Origin: Antedon mediterranea
Taxonomy: Eukaryota > Echinodermata > Crinoidea > Comatulida > Antedonidae
Length of the DNA: 64,000 nt
Assembly (NCBI RefSeq): GCF_964355755.1
Contig: NC_092674.1
Location: 3,787,001 to 3,851,000, forward strand
Direction of reading: 5' to 3'
Below are positions 22,295-32,846 of this stretch, in pieces; within the stretch, counting starts at the first letter, position 1; every line of letters begins with the position of its first letter. The notes beneath the pieces are model-generated. The model made no database searches, had not been told where the DNA came from, and saw nothing but the letters and a program-made list of their open reading frames with translations. Both the position numbers and the translations under genes were made by a program.

Positions 22295-22838
22295 TTAGTC
22301 CATTACCTCCAAACAATAGGGCTGTGTGGTGCATTTGTAGCAGCTACCATATTTGAGCTAGTCTAAATTGGCATTTCTTAGTTAATCTTTTTACCTAATT
22401 TTACCTTCCATTTTCGCAACGACAACCATGTGAATACCCACACGTGCGTAGTATGACTTTTCGACATGACAGCTTCATAGTCGCTTGGTGAACATGTGTT
22501 TGTAGTTGTATATTGCCGTTTAATTAAAGTACACTGTAATTACATTTAGGGATCTTGTCAAAATGTTTTTGCTGTTGTAATTACATTTAGGGATCATGCA
22601 AAATTGTTTTACTGTGTAGAGTAAATTCAATAATGCGATGTGATGTGTGCGTTTAAGGGTATTTCCCGAGGTTTGTCAATGAAAACACACTTTTAGGCGT
22701 AATTCGATGTCAGACAGCATTTTTTTTATTTACTGTACATTGGCCGCCACCGGTATATTTAAATTAGGACATGCACTACCTAAGCCTAAGGCCAATTTAC
22801 ACAGACGAGCGGTAACGGTAATAAAAATATAGAATAAT

Positions 22839-23350
22839 AGGGAGGTTTCGCAACCTTACGTATACGATAACGAAAACGGATACGTCATACATTTGTGAAA
22901 CTTTTGAGCTGATCCCCATTTCATATTCGTAAAGCGTATTCGTGTTGACGAATATCACCAGTCATATTCGTAACTACAAAACGAGTAGGCCTATAGTTTT
23001 TGATCTATTTTGCACATTTTGCATTTGAATCAGGAATGATTCATGATTATAATATAAATATAGATTTATTGAAAGTAATTTACTAAAGTAATTTACTAAA
23101 ATGCCAAGTCAATTTTGATAAATAGCAGTTTTGAAAGTCACTCGCTTTGATGTTACGCTAGGCCTAAGCAGCCAAGCACCAAGCAACACGTACCTGCGCT
23201 TCGCTCAAATTTACCGCAGTCATTATTTTGGACGCGCCTCAATATTTCGTTGCCATGCGAAACAGATTTTTTTATGTCTTACGAAAACGAATACATGTGC
23301 GTGACGTATCCGTTTTCGTTATCGTATTCGTAAGATTGCGAAACCTCTCT
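22839..23350. mobile_element. 512-bp element with ~50-bp terminal inverted repeats
   Basis: The left arm AGGGAGGTTTCGCAACCTTA...AACGAAAACGGATACGTCAT is mirrored by the right arm ATGACGTATCC-type...TTGCGAAACCTCTCT, with roughly five mismatches over 50 bases. The interior has no transposase-like frame. The target duplication is unclear. Confidence 0.75.
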
Positions 23351-23406
23351 AATATAATGCTGTACCTTATGACATTTACACATAACGCAGATAGGCGCTT
23401 TCCGCA

Positions 23407-23590
23407 AAAGCTTGGTTCCCACTAGAATGTAACGCAAGGACGTAAACGCCACGCAAGCGTTTTAACCAATGACAAGCGAAGTTATAGACAGTTAGCAACC
23501 ACAAGCGAATAAGCCATCGCTTGTGATTGGTCAATCCACTTGCGTTGCGTTACGTCCTTGCGTTGCGTCGCTAGTGGGAACCACGCTTTA
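23407..23590. mobile_element. MITE family B copy, near complete
   Basis: Ends AAAGCTTGGTTCCCACTAG and CTAGTGGGAACCACGCTTTA are inverted copies. The interior contains AACCAATGACAAGCG and TGATTGGTCAATCCAC. Confidence 0.85.
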
Positions 23591-24006
23591 TGATAGTATT
23601 TGGGACAAGCTACGAGGTTTTCCGCTTTATTTGAAGTAGCGGTGCATATCTTCACATTTTTCATACCTCCGCCTTAACCACGATGTTGGGGGTCATGGGA
23701 CCTTGGACATCTCACACGTACCTCCAATTTATTGAAATAAAAATTAGTTTTGATAATAGTTAAATTAATTTAAAATTCAAAAGCATTCTTCTATCAAAAT
23801 TTCATCATTATTATGGTGTAAACTTTTATTTCACCCCTCCCCTTTCCTCCTCGACCTTCCCCAAATCCGACACCTCGACCTTCTCCCGTACTTCCACCTA
23901 CCAAAGTTAAAATCAATAGAATAACAATTCACAAAGAAACAAAATGTGATTACTACAGTAAATAGTTGATTTTCCATAGTAAAAATGCGATTACTGCAGT
24001 ACATAG

Positions 24007-24193
24007 TTCCGTTCTCACTAGCGTCGCAACGTAACGCAATCTACGCAACGTAAGAAAATGCCCTTTCACTCATTGTTTTCCCCCGCCAGCGTGAAATCAA
24101 ACCTTTTGATTTTTGCATTATTGCGTCGTCGGTTCCCACTTGTGATTACGCAATACAGCACTTTGCGTCGATACATCTAGTGTGAACCACGCT
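24007..24193. mobile_element. MITE family B variant copy
   Basis: Starts TTCCGTTCTCACTAGCGTCG and ends CTAGTGTGAACCACGCTC. The interior differs from the common form (ATTGCGTCGTCGGTTCCCAC), indicating a subfamily also seen in the two copies to the right. Confidence 0.75.
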
Positions 24194-24438
24194 CAAAATG
24201 TATTCGCCAACGTGAACCCGTTGCATCAACCTTATCCAGGCCCCTTATGATATGACCTTTTTTGAATATTACTAGTGGTGCAATACAGGATGGATTTTCA
24301 TTTCCTGAAATTAAAAAAATGAATCAAACGTATAAATGGATCAATAATATATGTATAGACTTTTCACCAAAAATATTAAATCGATGATTTAGCATCTGAC
24401 ACATGTATTAATAATTTTACCACCATAATTATATAATA

Positions 24439-24868
24439 GAACGCAAAGCAGCGACGCATTGACGCAACCTGCTGTATTGCGTAATCACAAGTGAGAACCG
24501 ACGACGCAATAATGCAAAAATCAAAAAGTTTTATTTTCACGCAGGCGGGGGAAAACACAATTATTGGAAGGGTATTTTCTTACGTTGCGTAGGTTGCGTC
24601 GCTGGTGGGAACCAAGCTTTAGTAGTGAACCATCCAAGTTAAACTTAAAGCCACTAGCGACGCAACGAAAGAAAATGCCCTTCCAACAATTGTTGTACGC
24701 ACTACCGTGGGCCTATGTTTTCCAGTGGTTTTTTTTTTTGCCTTGCGTTTTGTTGGTGTTTCTAGCGATGTTTGCTTTTGCGTCATCGGTTCCCACTTGT
24801 GATTACGCAATACAGCACTTTGCGTCGCTGCGTTACGTTAGGTTGCGTTCTAGTCGGAACCACGCTTA
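24439..24868. mobile_element. Two adjacent MITE family B variant copies
   Basis: One copy spans about 24439-24620 and ends TGGTGGGAACCAAGCTTT. The next spans about 24649-24868 and ends TCTAGTCGGAACCACGCTTA. Both share TATTGCGTAATCACAAGTG or its complement, and the ACACAATTATTGGAAGGGTA segment or its complement. Confidence 0.75.
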
Positions 24869-24968
24869 ACTGTGCACGATATCAACAATGTATTTTCGTC
24901 TATGAACATAATTCATTCTAAATTGCCCTCAAACTGTTCGTGTAATTTTAACTAACTCTGAAATTCAT

Positions 24969-25127
24969 CGTATAACTAGAGCATCACTAAAATGAAACAT
25001 ATAATATTCGCTATTTAATAGCGAATATTATATGTTTCATTTTAGCATCACTAAAATGAAACATATAATATTCGCTATTTAATAGCGAATATTATATGTT
25101 TCATTTTAGTGATGCTCTAGTTATACG
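24969..25127. repeat. 159-bp tandem double palindrome
   Basis: Outer arms CGTATAACTAGAGCATCACT and AGTGATGCTCTAGTTATACG are exact complements. Inside are two tandem copies of a perfect palindrome centred on GCTATTTAATAGC (AATGAAACATATAATATTCG and its complement). The second copy repeats CATCACTAAAATG. The arms show no mismatch that I can find. Confidence 0.9.
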
Positions 25128-26379
25128 TTCCTTTTTATCTAGTTTGGTACGGGGCGGCGCCGTCCGACACACTGTACCTGTCTAATACAGTAATGGTTTG
25201 TAAAATAATAAAAATGGTTTGTCTTTTATCAAATTATTTGTTTGTAGGACAGAATAGATAGTCGGTCCGACGCATTAGGTTCCTATATAACAGTAGTAGG
25301 CCTAATTGCTTTACAATTGGACTTTCAAGTGAATTAAATTAAATTAAAAATAATTTCTTTTAAAACGGCCCCTGAACTATACTAGGAGATATGAGTTAAT
25401 TGTATTAGTAAAAGGAACACGTAGGCCTACAGCTTCGTTTGTTTCACCAGTCAGAAATTGCGTATAAAAATGAATATACTATTATATTTTATATTATATA
25501 TAATTACTATACTACAGGCCTAATATATTAAAACAGTTTTTTTTTTAACTTAGCACAAAAGGATTGTTTTACAAAACATGTACCACATTAATTTCTAGTC
25601 ATGTGACTGAGCACCGTCCAATCGAATACAATGCACGCATAACTTAATTAACTGTAGGCCCAAATAAAATATTATAATGCCAGTCAAATAAGCTTTTAAT
25701 TCGTAACTATTATGACTCAAAATTGAAATCGCACAAAATGACAATTTCGTCCATCAATAATAATGACGTTTTCACACTTAACTGTATCCGGGTAAACTGT
25801 GAAGTAATTGGGGTACGTTTTTGAATACCAAACAGGTACTGTAGTTTTTGTTTATGATTTGATGTATGGTGTGCCAAGTGAACATTAACAGTTGTGTCAT
25901 GGAAACTATAGCTATAATAATAGCTGCTCCATGGTTTTAATAATGTTAAAAGGCTTGGACACGACAATGGGATGGCAAATTATCTTCTTTTTTAAAGTAA
26001 ACGGAACTAAGCGAAATAAAAAATAGGAGTGAATTTGTGGTGCACGTGTGTGCTGGACACAAAACAGCCGAAATGTTCAGCACTGTAATTTCCTGGCGCC
26101 CGCCTGAATTAAAGTGGAAAGTTTTAAGCACGCCAGTATTTTTGAGCTTTGGGATTTCTTCCACTGGAATAACCATTTCAGAAATTCAGTGATATGTTTG
26201 AAGAGTTCGGGATAAAAGTAGGAATAAAGTACACAAATGTACATTCTTCTAGTGGCATTCCATAAGTCACAAAATGTAAACTACCAAATTGGGTACCCTG
26301 TCTATCCTCGCAAATTTAAAGAAATTCGCATTCGCAAAGAAATTAGTGGAAGTTTAGATTGTTTATTGTCTTGTAAAAA
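25128..26379. other. Intergenic, upstream of the CD225 gene
   Basis: AT-rich DNA. A minus-strand open frame at 25946-26176 has no recognisable domain and is not called. The last few hundred bases should hold the CD225-gene promoter and 5' UTR, but I see no specific element. Confidence 0.35.
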
Positions 26380-28310
26380 ATGGAGCAATTAAGCATGGAA
26401 AAAGATCCCAGTAAGTAACCAAATGTTATTTTGTTATTCCGGTGGTGCATGTTGTTATTGTCTTTGAAAACAAAAACAGCTATTTAACCTATAAAAATAC
26501 TTTAAAAGAGGGATAGAAAGTAGGCTAGTACTAGCGAGGGTAGGCTAAGTAGTGAAGGTGATAAGACGGCAAAAGGCACAGACTGCGGCTTGTTGTGTGT
26601 AGGCAATACTAATACTACTAGGCCTAGGCCTCGACGTCAACACTGAGTGATTCTTCTCTGATCACCACACCATCAGTGTGCCGAGTTCATTGGTATAATA
26701 TACACAAGTTGTATGTTGGCTACTGTCATGTAGGCCTACTATTCTAACCTTTAGTTTTTTAGATCCAGCAATTAATTTTTTTATTTCAATTAATATGATA
26801 TATATAATTAAATAGGCCTATGGAGAAGAAGCACATTTTTGTATTTAAATATCATTAAAAATTATATTTTTATTTAATTATCTAAATTTCAAAATAATCA
26901 CATTTGAAATTGTTTTTTGTTGTTGCACAGATGCCCCACAAATGAATGCCCCGCCACTAATGAATGCCCCGCCACCATCATATAACCAGGCAGCTCAGGT
27001 ACGACAGACCTTCTCTACTTTCTCTTATGACAAAAAATCATAAAAACATGTTTGAACTTCCAATAAAATAATTACATTATAATATTTATTCTATACACAT
27101 TATATAGTTTTAGTTTGTTGAAAATAATACAATCACTAGAATACAGTACATTAAGCAAATAGTGTTAATAAATAATATATTTTATAATAAATGGTAAAAT
27201 TATTTAATTTATATATTTGTTTAGCTTCCTTATCCAACACCGCAGCAAGGAGCACCTGGATACGGTCCACAGCAAGGAGCACCTGGATACGGACCACCTG
27301 GATATGGACCACCACAGCCAGGATCTGAAGTAAAACCTCCATATGGACAGCAGCCAGGTGCACCTGGATACGCACCACCACCTGGAGGATATGTTTATCC
27401 TGGGCAGCCAGGGTATGCCCCACAATATTCTGGGCAACCACAGTATACTGTACATCAAGTTGGGTATGCCGGGCAACCAGGTGCTCAACAGCAAACTGTC
27501 ACAGTTATTACTAGACAGCGGCCACAGAGCTATCTTGGATTTGCCATATTTGTGTGTCTCTGCTGCTGTGTGCCGTTTGGAGTTATTGGAATAGTTTACA
27601 GCACACAGGTATGATATTGGACAATTATTCCTATATTTTTAGCTGCAACACAATGCCAATAATAAGTGTTTTAATTTATAATTCCCAAGTCCAGGAGGAA
27701 ACAAGGAAAGAGCTAAAATAATTATTGTCTATCAAAAAAAAAATAGTTACATAGTTCATAATTTCATTTTAGCTGTCAAAAAGGAAGAGGAAGAACAACC
27801 CCCCCCCCCCCTCCAACCCAAGCACGCTCCCCAAGAAGTGTCCGCAAGCAGGATCCCCAAGCAGGATCCCCAAGCACGCTCCTCAAGCATGCTCCTCAAG
27901 CACAATCCCCCTGGATCCGCACCAGATTTCTATGTTGACACTGACAGTATTTTATAAATCTGTATTTGCAATGGTGTAACACATTACACAGGCAGAAAAG
28001 CTCCTAATGAGCCCTTCAATGCTTGGGCTGCTTATGCTCTTGAACCCCTTGAGCCCTGGATTTAGCCAGTGAGCGCTCATAGCTGTTACGCCACTGGGTA
28101 AAATATAATAAATTTGAACTTAGAATTAAATTTATTTTTCAGAGTTCAAGCAAGTATGACATGGGAGACTATGATGGTGCTGTTCGCGCATCCACTTCGG
28201 CCAAGAGCTGGTCAATGGCCGGACTAGTCTGTGGGGTCATCTTCATCACAATCTGGATCATTCTCCAGGTGACCGTTTTCGCGACTTCATCATACGGTAA
28301 TTACAAATAA
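26380..28310 (+). CDS. CD225/dispanin-family proline-rich membrane protein
   Basis: Four coding exons: 26380-26410, 26931-26998, 27225-27608 and 28143-28310, giving 216 aa in frame. Residues 1-135 are a low-complexity Pro/Gly/Gln/Tyr region with repeated GAPGYGP units and PPPSYNQ near the start. The CD225 domain follows: a first hydrophobic segment YLGFAIFVCLCCCVPFGVIG (136-155) with a Cys cluster that is a palmitoylation candidate. Next come the loop GDYDGAVRASTSAKSWS and a second membrane segment to about residue 208. This is the layout of PRRT1/SynDIG-type dispanins, relatives of the IFITM proteins, which sit in endosomal or plasma membranes. Which subfamily it belongs to, and any role in trafficking or antiviral defence, is not decidable here. 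Start and phases are well supported; the final exon could be alternatively spliced (CAG|GTGACC). Confidence 0.85.
27785..27915. repeat. C-run and short AAGCAGGATCCCC-type repeats in the CD225 intron 3
   Basis: A run of about 12 C at 27800 is followed by about six copies of a ~13-base unit (CAAGCACGCTCCC / CAAGCAGGATCCC). This is a small degenerate microsatellite, not an exon: there is no consistent splice pair or frame. Confidence 0.6.
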
Positions 28311-29432
28311 GTTCCAAATCTATCAAATCAAGGAATATTTTTTTTTCTATTTTGTAAAGTATTTTACAGGCCTTTTCTTTTGAAAATTATTACAAAAGAA
28401 ACACATTCAGCGGGGTTGTACAGTACTGTAAGTGTGCTATATCTAGATGTGCTGTATCTAGATGATGTGTGGAAATTTGCCAAATTTAAGTGTGCTGTAA
28501 ATCGCACTCCTCAGGAATGAGTGACCGCTCTCCCAAGCCTAGAAAGACAAGGCCTGATTTTAAATGTATAAAAAGGACAGATTAATGAGCTACCCAGCCT
28601 AATAATTGAGTCTGACCAGACCACACCCATGATTCATGAGTCATAGGAATTGTATTCCCCCTTCCCTTGTCAAAGATCCTACTTCAATTCAATTCAACTT
28701 AACATTTATTTCTTCCTTCAAGAAAATGAGGTAAACATAATAAATTCCAGTAAAATTTATAACAAGTCAATTGATGATAAAAAAAGTATACATTAATCAA
28801 TAAGAAGAAGTAGGCAGTGCCCAAGAAGATAGAAATCTTGTGGCGGGCCAGTTTACTTAAGATTTAGGTTGGACTAGAAGACCATTTAACACCACTACCA
28901 TCCATATATGATTACTGATTACATGCATGAAATGCATGATATACCAAAAGGTATTTATTATATTAGTGCATGCAAAAGGAGTTCTTATTTAAGTTGCTAG
29001 CTGTTAAATATAATATATATATCGTAGTAAAAAGTACAAATTTGTAATGCTTTGTTTGTATTACAATAATAATAATATATTTTTATTCATTTTATGCACA
29101 TTTTAACTTTTTTTGTAGGTCATGTTAAATATAATTTTAAATTTGTTAACAAAACATACACATAACACTTAACAGGGCCCTGCCATCATTACGAACTAAA
29201 TCATTTGGCAACTGCGGGGCCTGGACAGGGGGTTGTTCCCCCCTTTTTGGGACCACCTCACCACTTTAATTCATGGCTACAGCACTGCATAATGTGCTAT
29301 CTGAAAATATCATCCTTTTTTTGCAATTTTAAAATGTTTTCATGCCAGTGTTTGCAGACCTACTACTGTTAAACTTGTATTCACACTACACTGATTTGTT
29401 GTATTCAAATAACAGTATTTCAATAAGCTTGC
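28311..29432. other. Downstream of the CD225 gene, no further gene seen
   Basis: It probably contains the CD225-gene 3' UTR. I see no canonical poly(A) signal close to the stop codon. The remainder is AT-rich with no supported gene. Confidence 0.35.
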
Positions 29433-29588
29433 TAAAGCTCTGTCTACACTATGAAACTAGTTCAATGACAAAAAAAGTGTGATTTCCCCAAATATGGTAG
29501 TGAATATGATGTCATCATGTTCATATATGGGCATATCACATTTTTTTGTTTATGTCCCATTAAATGTGATAGTGTAGACAGAGCTTAA
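29433..29588. mobile_element. MITE family A copy
   Basis: Ends TAAAGCTCTGTCTACACTAT and ATAGTGTAGACAGAGCTTAA are inverted. The interior contains TGATGTCATCATG and TCATATATGG. Confidence 0.85.
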
Positions 29589-30490
29589 GTTTAAGCTTTT
29601 TCACAATAATAACCTTTGTCTACAGTATTACTACAGTAATTTAGTATTAAGTAGTTTTAATCTTTTCTGTACAAGAAGTCCTCCATTAGTAATTAATAAG
29701 ATGAATATCATTAATAATAAACCTAATCTATCTGTTAAAGTACCTCTTTTTCACAATAATAACCTTTGTCTACATTATTACTACAGTAATTTAGTATTAA
29801 GTAGTTTTAATCTTTTCTGTACAAGAAGTCCTCCATTAGTAATTAATATTAAGATGAATATCATTAATAATAAACCTAATCTATCTGTTAACAAAGTACC
29901 TCTTTTTCACAATAATAAACTTTGTGGGCATATCACTTTTTTGGCACATTTAAATTTGATAGTGTAGACAGAGCTTAAGTTTAAGCTAATGCATATTCAA
30001 TAAGGTAGTGGAATAACGTTCAAAAAATGTATTTACCTTCCAGCTCAAGCATACTATGACACGCCATATGTGTCAAAATGTTTTTCTTTCTTTTAAAGAC
30101 TGCAAATTGCCAAATAGAACTTTACTCCATTTTTAAAGCAATGTATACCTATATTTTTGTATCTGTTAACAAAGTACCTCTTTTTCCACAATAATAACCT
30201 TTGTTTACATTATTACTACAGTAATTTAGTATTAAGTAGTTTTAATCTTTTCTGTACAAGAAGTCCTCCATTAGTAATTAATATTAAGATGAATATCATT
30301 AATAATAAACCTAATCTATCTGTTAACAAAGTACCTCTTTTTTTCACAATAATAACCTTTGTCTACAGTATTACTACAGTAAATTAGTATTAAGTAGTTT
30401 TAATCTTTTCTGTACAAGAAGTCCTCCATTAGTAATTAGTATTAAGACGAATTACATTAAAATATCATTGATAATAAACCTAATCTACAG
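29589..30490 (+). repeat. ~152-bp repeat in four main copies, with a MITE fragment
   Basis: Copies begin with TTTTTCACAATAATAACCTT at about 29597, 29749, 30181 and 30343. Each continues with TACTACAGTAATTTAGTATT, ACAAGAAGTCCTCCATTAGT and AATAAACCTAATCTATCTGT. A MITE family A right end (29926-29978) sits between copies 2 and 3. It is followed by the same AGTTTAAGCT flank seen after the MITE at 29588, so the MITE end was duplicated along with the repeat. Confidence 0.85.
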
Positions 30491-30561
30491 TAGTACTATT
30501 AAATGGCTTTACCATTTATGAATTTAGGGCATGGTTTTATCAGGAAACAATAAATCAATGT

Positions 30562-30594
<33 letters not shown>
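30562..30594. repeat. (TA)n microsatellite
   Basis: About 15 alternating TA dinucleotides, directly after the 152-bp repeat block. Confidence 0.9.
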
Positions 30595-30597
<3 letters not shown>

Positions 30598-32846
30598 CAG
30601 TAATTGTATTTCAAATTGATTTTATGATACTAATTTTATTCTTTTATTTTCTTGATTTAAAAAAGTACTATTAGTTGTATTAGTATTAATTGTTATAGAT
30701 GTACTAACCTAAAAGCTTTATACAGACTTTGGTACTACTGTACTTAATAAATGGAACTTTAAAAAGCAGAACAGACAATACATTTTGGTTAATTTACAGA
30801 GTTTTTTAACTATTTTATTTTTATATTATTGCCAAAACAATGTTGGTTGGTTGTTGGATGTGAGAGACATTTAAATTGGTGTGAATTAGCACAAGATAGG
30901 ACTGTGCAAAAACACAATTAAGTTCAGCATAAATACACACACGGAGAAGAGAAGTGGGAGGTTAAGGATGGAGGCTACAACTGGACAGAGGTGGAAGGAA
31001 GGAATTGCACAGAACCGTGTGAGATGGAGACGTGTAGTTGATGGCCTTCGCACTGCTTGGTGAACAAGTCAGAATAAATAGCGCCACCAACATTGTACTT
31101 TACTGTTTTGGTTGGTAGGAGTAACGGGTATTGTGTAGTTTTCCACTATACCACCCACTCACATACCTATCCCATTGTTAAAATAATCCACACAACAAAA
31201 TGATACATGATAGGCAAGGGACCGGTTCTTTTTGAACGTCAGAGCATGGCGTTTACTTCTACCTCCATGGTCAGAGTGACTCGTCAAGCGTATAGCCTAT
31301 TATCTACATATTTTGAAAAGACATGTTAAAAAACTTTATTTATTCTGCAATAAACCAGCTTATCTCTGACTTATAACTGACAAAACTTCAGTAGGGCCTA
31401 TCTGATAGTATCAATTTTAAATGCCAATATGAATACTGAAAAAAAAAACATGTTCATTATCCCGCATTGTATATGCCGACAAAGAAACCCGTCAATAGAA
31501 CCGACCTGGAAATCAATTGCAACAACAGGTATCAATAATCGAACGATTTTTGTGAAACAACCATGATTTGGCTACTACCGGTATTTAAAATTATATCGTG
31601 ATTATAACATGAGTGTATTTTCCAGCGAAATTAAAAGTATGAATTCGTAGACGAATGAACTTTTTATAAAGGTTTAATATTGCATTCACGTACATGAACA
31701 TAGGCAATGCGGTAAAGTCGTTGGTTTGCGAATGATTACGTAGGCCTACATGTACGCAAGCGCTTTCGTTAATTTCGACGATTCCATTTTAAAGCCTTGT
31801 CTACACTATCAAACTTTATGTGTCAAAAAAGTATGATGTGCCCATATATGGTAGTGCTATGTTTAAATATGGTAGTGATATGACATCATCGTGTCCATAT
31901 ATGGGCACATTATATTTGTTGTCACATAAAATTTGATATTGTAGACAAGGCGGTTTTCGCGTGTTTGATTCCGGTACCGTAATACCAATTGGTCGTCTCT
32001 GCAAACGAATTAATTGGTCATAGTGTGTTTGAGAGGATGGGGAGACATAAAATAATGAAAGTTTGGTAGAGCAAATAAATATAATATGGAAAACAGCAAG
32101 ATGTTTACCGAAATTAGCAGTCGACCAGTCTCTATTATGTGATGCAAAACATGCGCAGTAAACCACGAGAGCTCACGAAATGAATTGTCTTTTTATAAAT
32201 ACAAAGGAAAGCGCTGCATTTTGTGCAACAATGTTTAGCTCCACATATTATGCAAACGTACTCAAATATTAATTATTTAATAGGTATGATTTTAGGCTAT
32301 AGTTTTAAACGCTGTGCACGCTAAAAATCTATTCACTCGGCGTATATTATTTCGATTATTAATTTCCACGTCACATGTCGCTATATCGATTTAGTGTCCG
32401 AATGCTCGATACATATCATTTCCGTAATAAAGGCTCAACAACTGAAGCAACAATTATAATAATTGCAGCAACAAGCGGCCATCAACTTAAACCTAGGTTT
32501 CGTCTGGAATTCTATGAATTCGTATTAATAAAAACAGGCAATGAATCTTTTGTTATGGGCATTGAACACGATAGTTTAGGACGTTCAGTTTGTTCAAGAG
32601 GCTGAAAGGTCTATTGAAGAGGGCTTAGCGCATTGTCATTGCGCCCAATGAGGTAACGAGACTAATGCGTGTACAGAACCAAGTTAGGCATATAGAATTC
32701 TACTGAATAGGACTAACCAAGCGATACGATTCTCCCATACTGACAACGGTCATGGTGGATCTATGTTTCTTGTTGACTAACTCGCAGAATATTCGTTAAA
32801 TATCTGTTATTTTCTGAGCTGATTTGAACATTGCTCCCACCGAACC
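30595..32846. other. Intergenic, upstream of the first PTB gene
   Basis: Apart from the MITE at 31.8-31.95 kb I see no repeat family or gene. Open frames at 31.8-32.6 kb lack domain character. The PTB-gene promoter and 5' UTR should lie at the right end. Confidence 0.35.
31789..31952. mobile_element. MITE family A copy
   Basis: Left end TTAAAGCCTTGTCTACACTA and right end GATATTGTAGACAAGGC. It carries the CCATATATGG motif twice, once per arm. Confidence 0.85.

Noticed and set aside
25946-26176. Minus-strand open frame of 76 codons upstream of the CD225 gene
   Set aside because: No recognisable domain, no clear splice context, and Cys/Leu/Phe-rich random-like composition.
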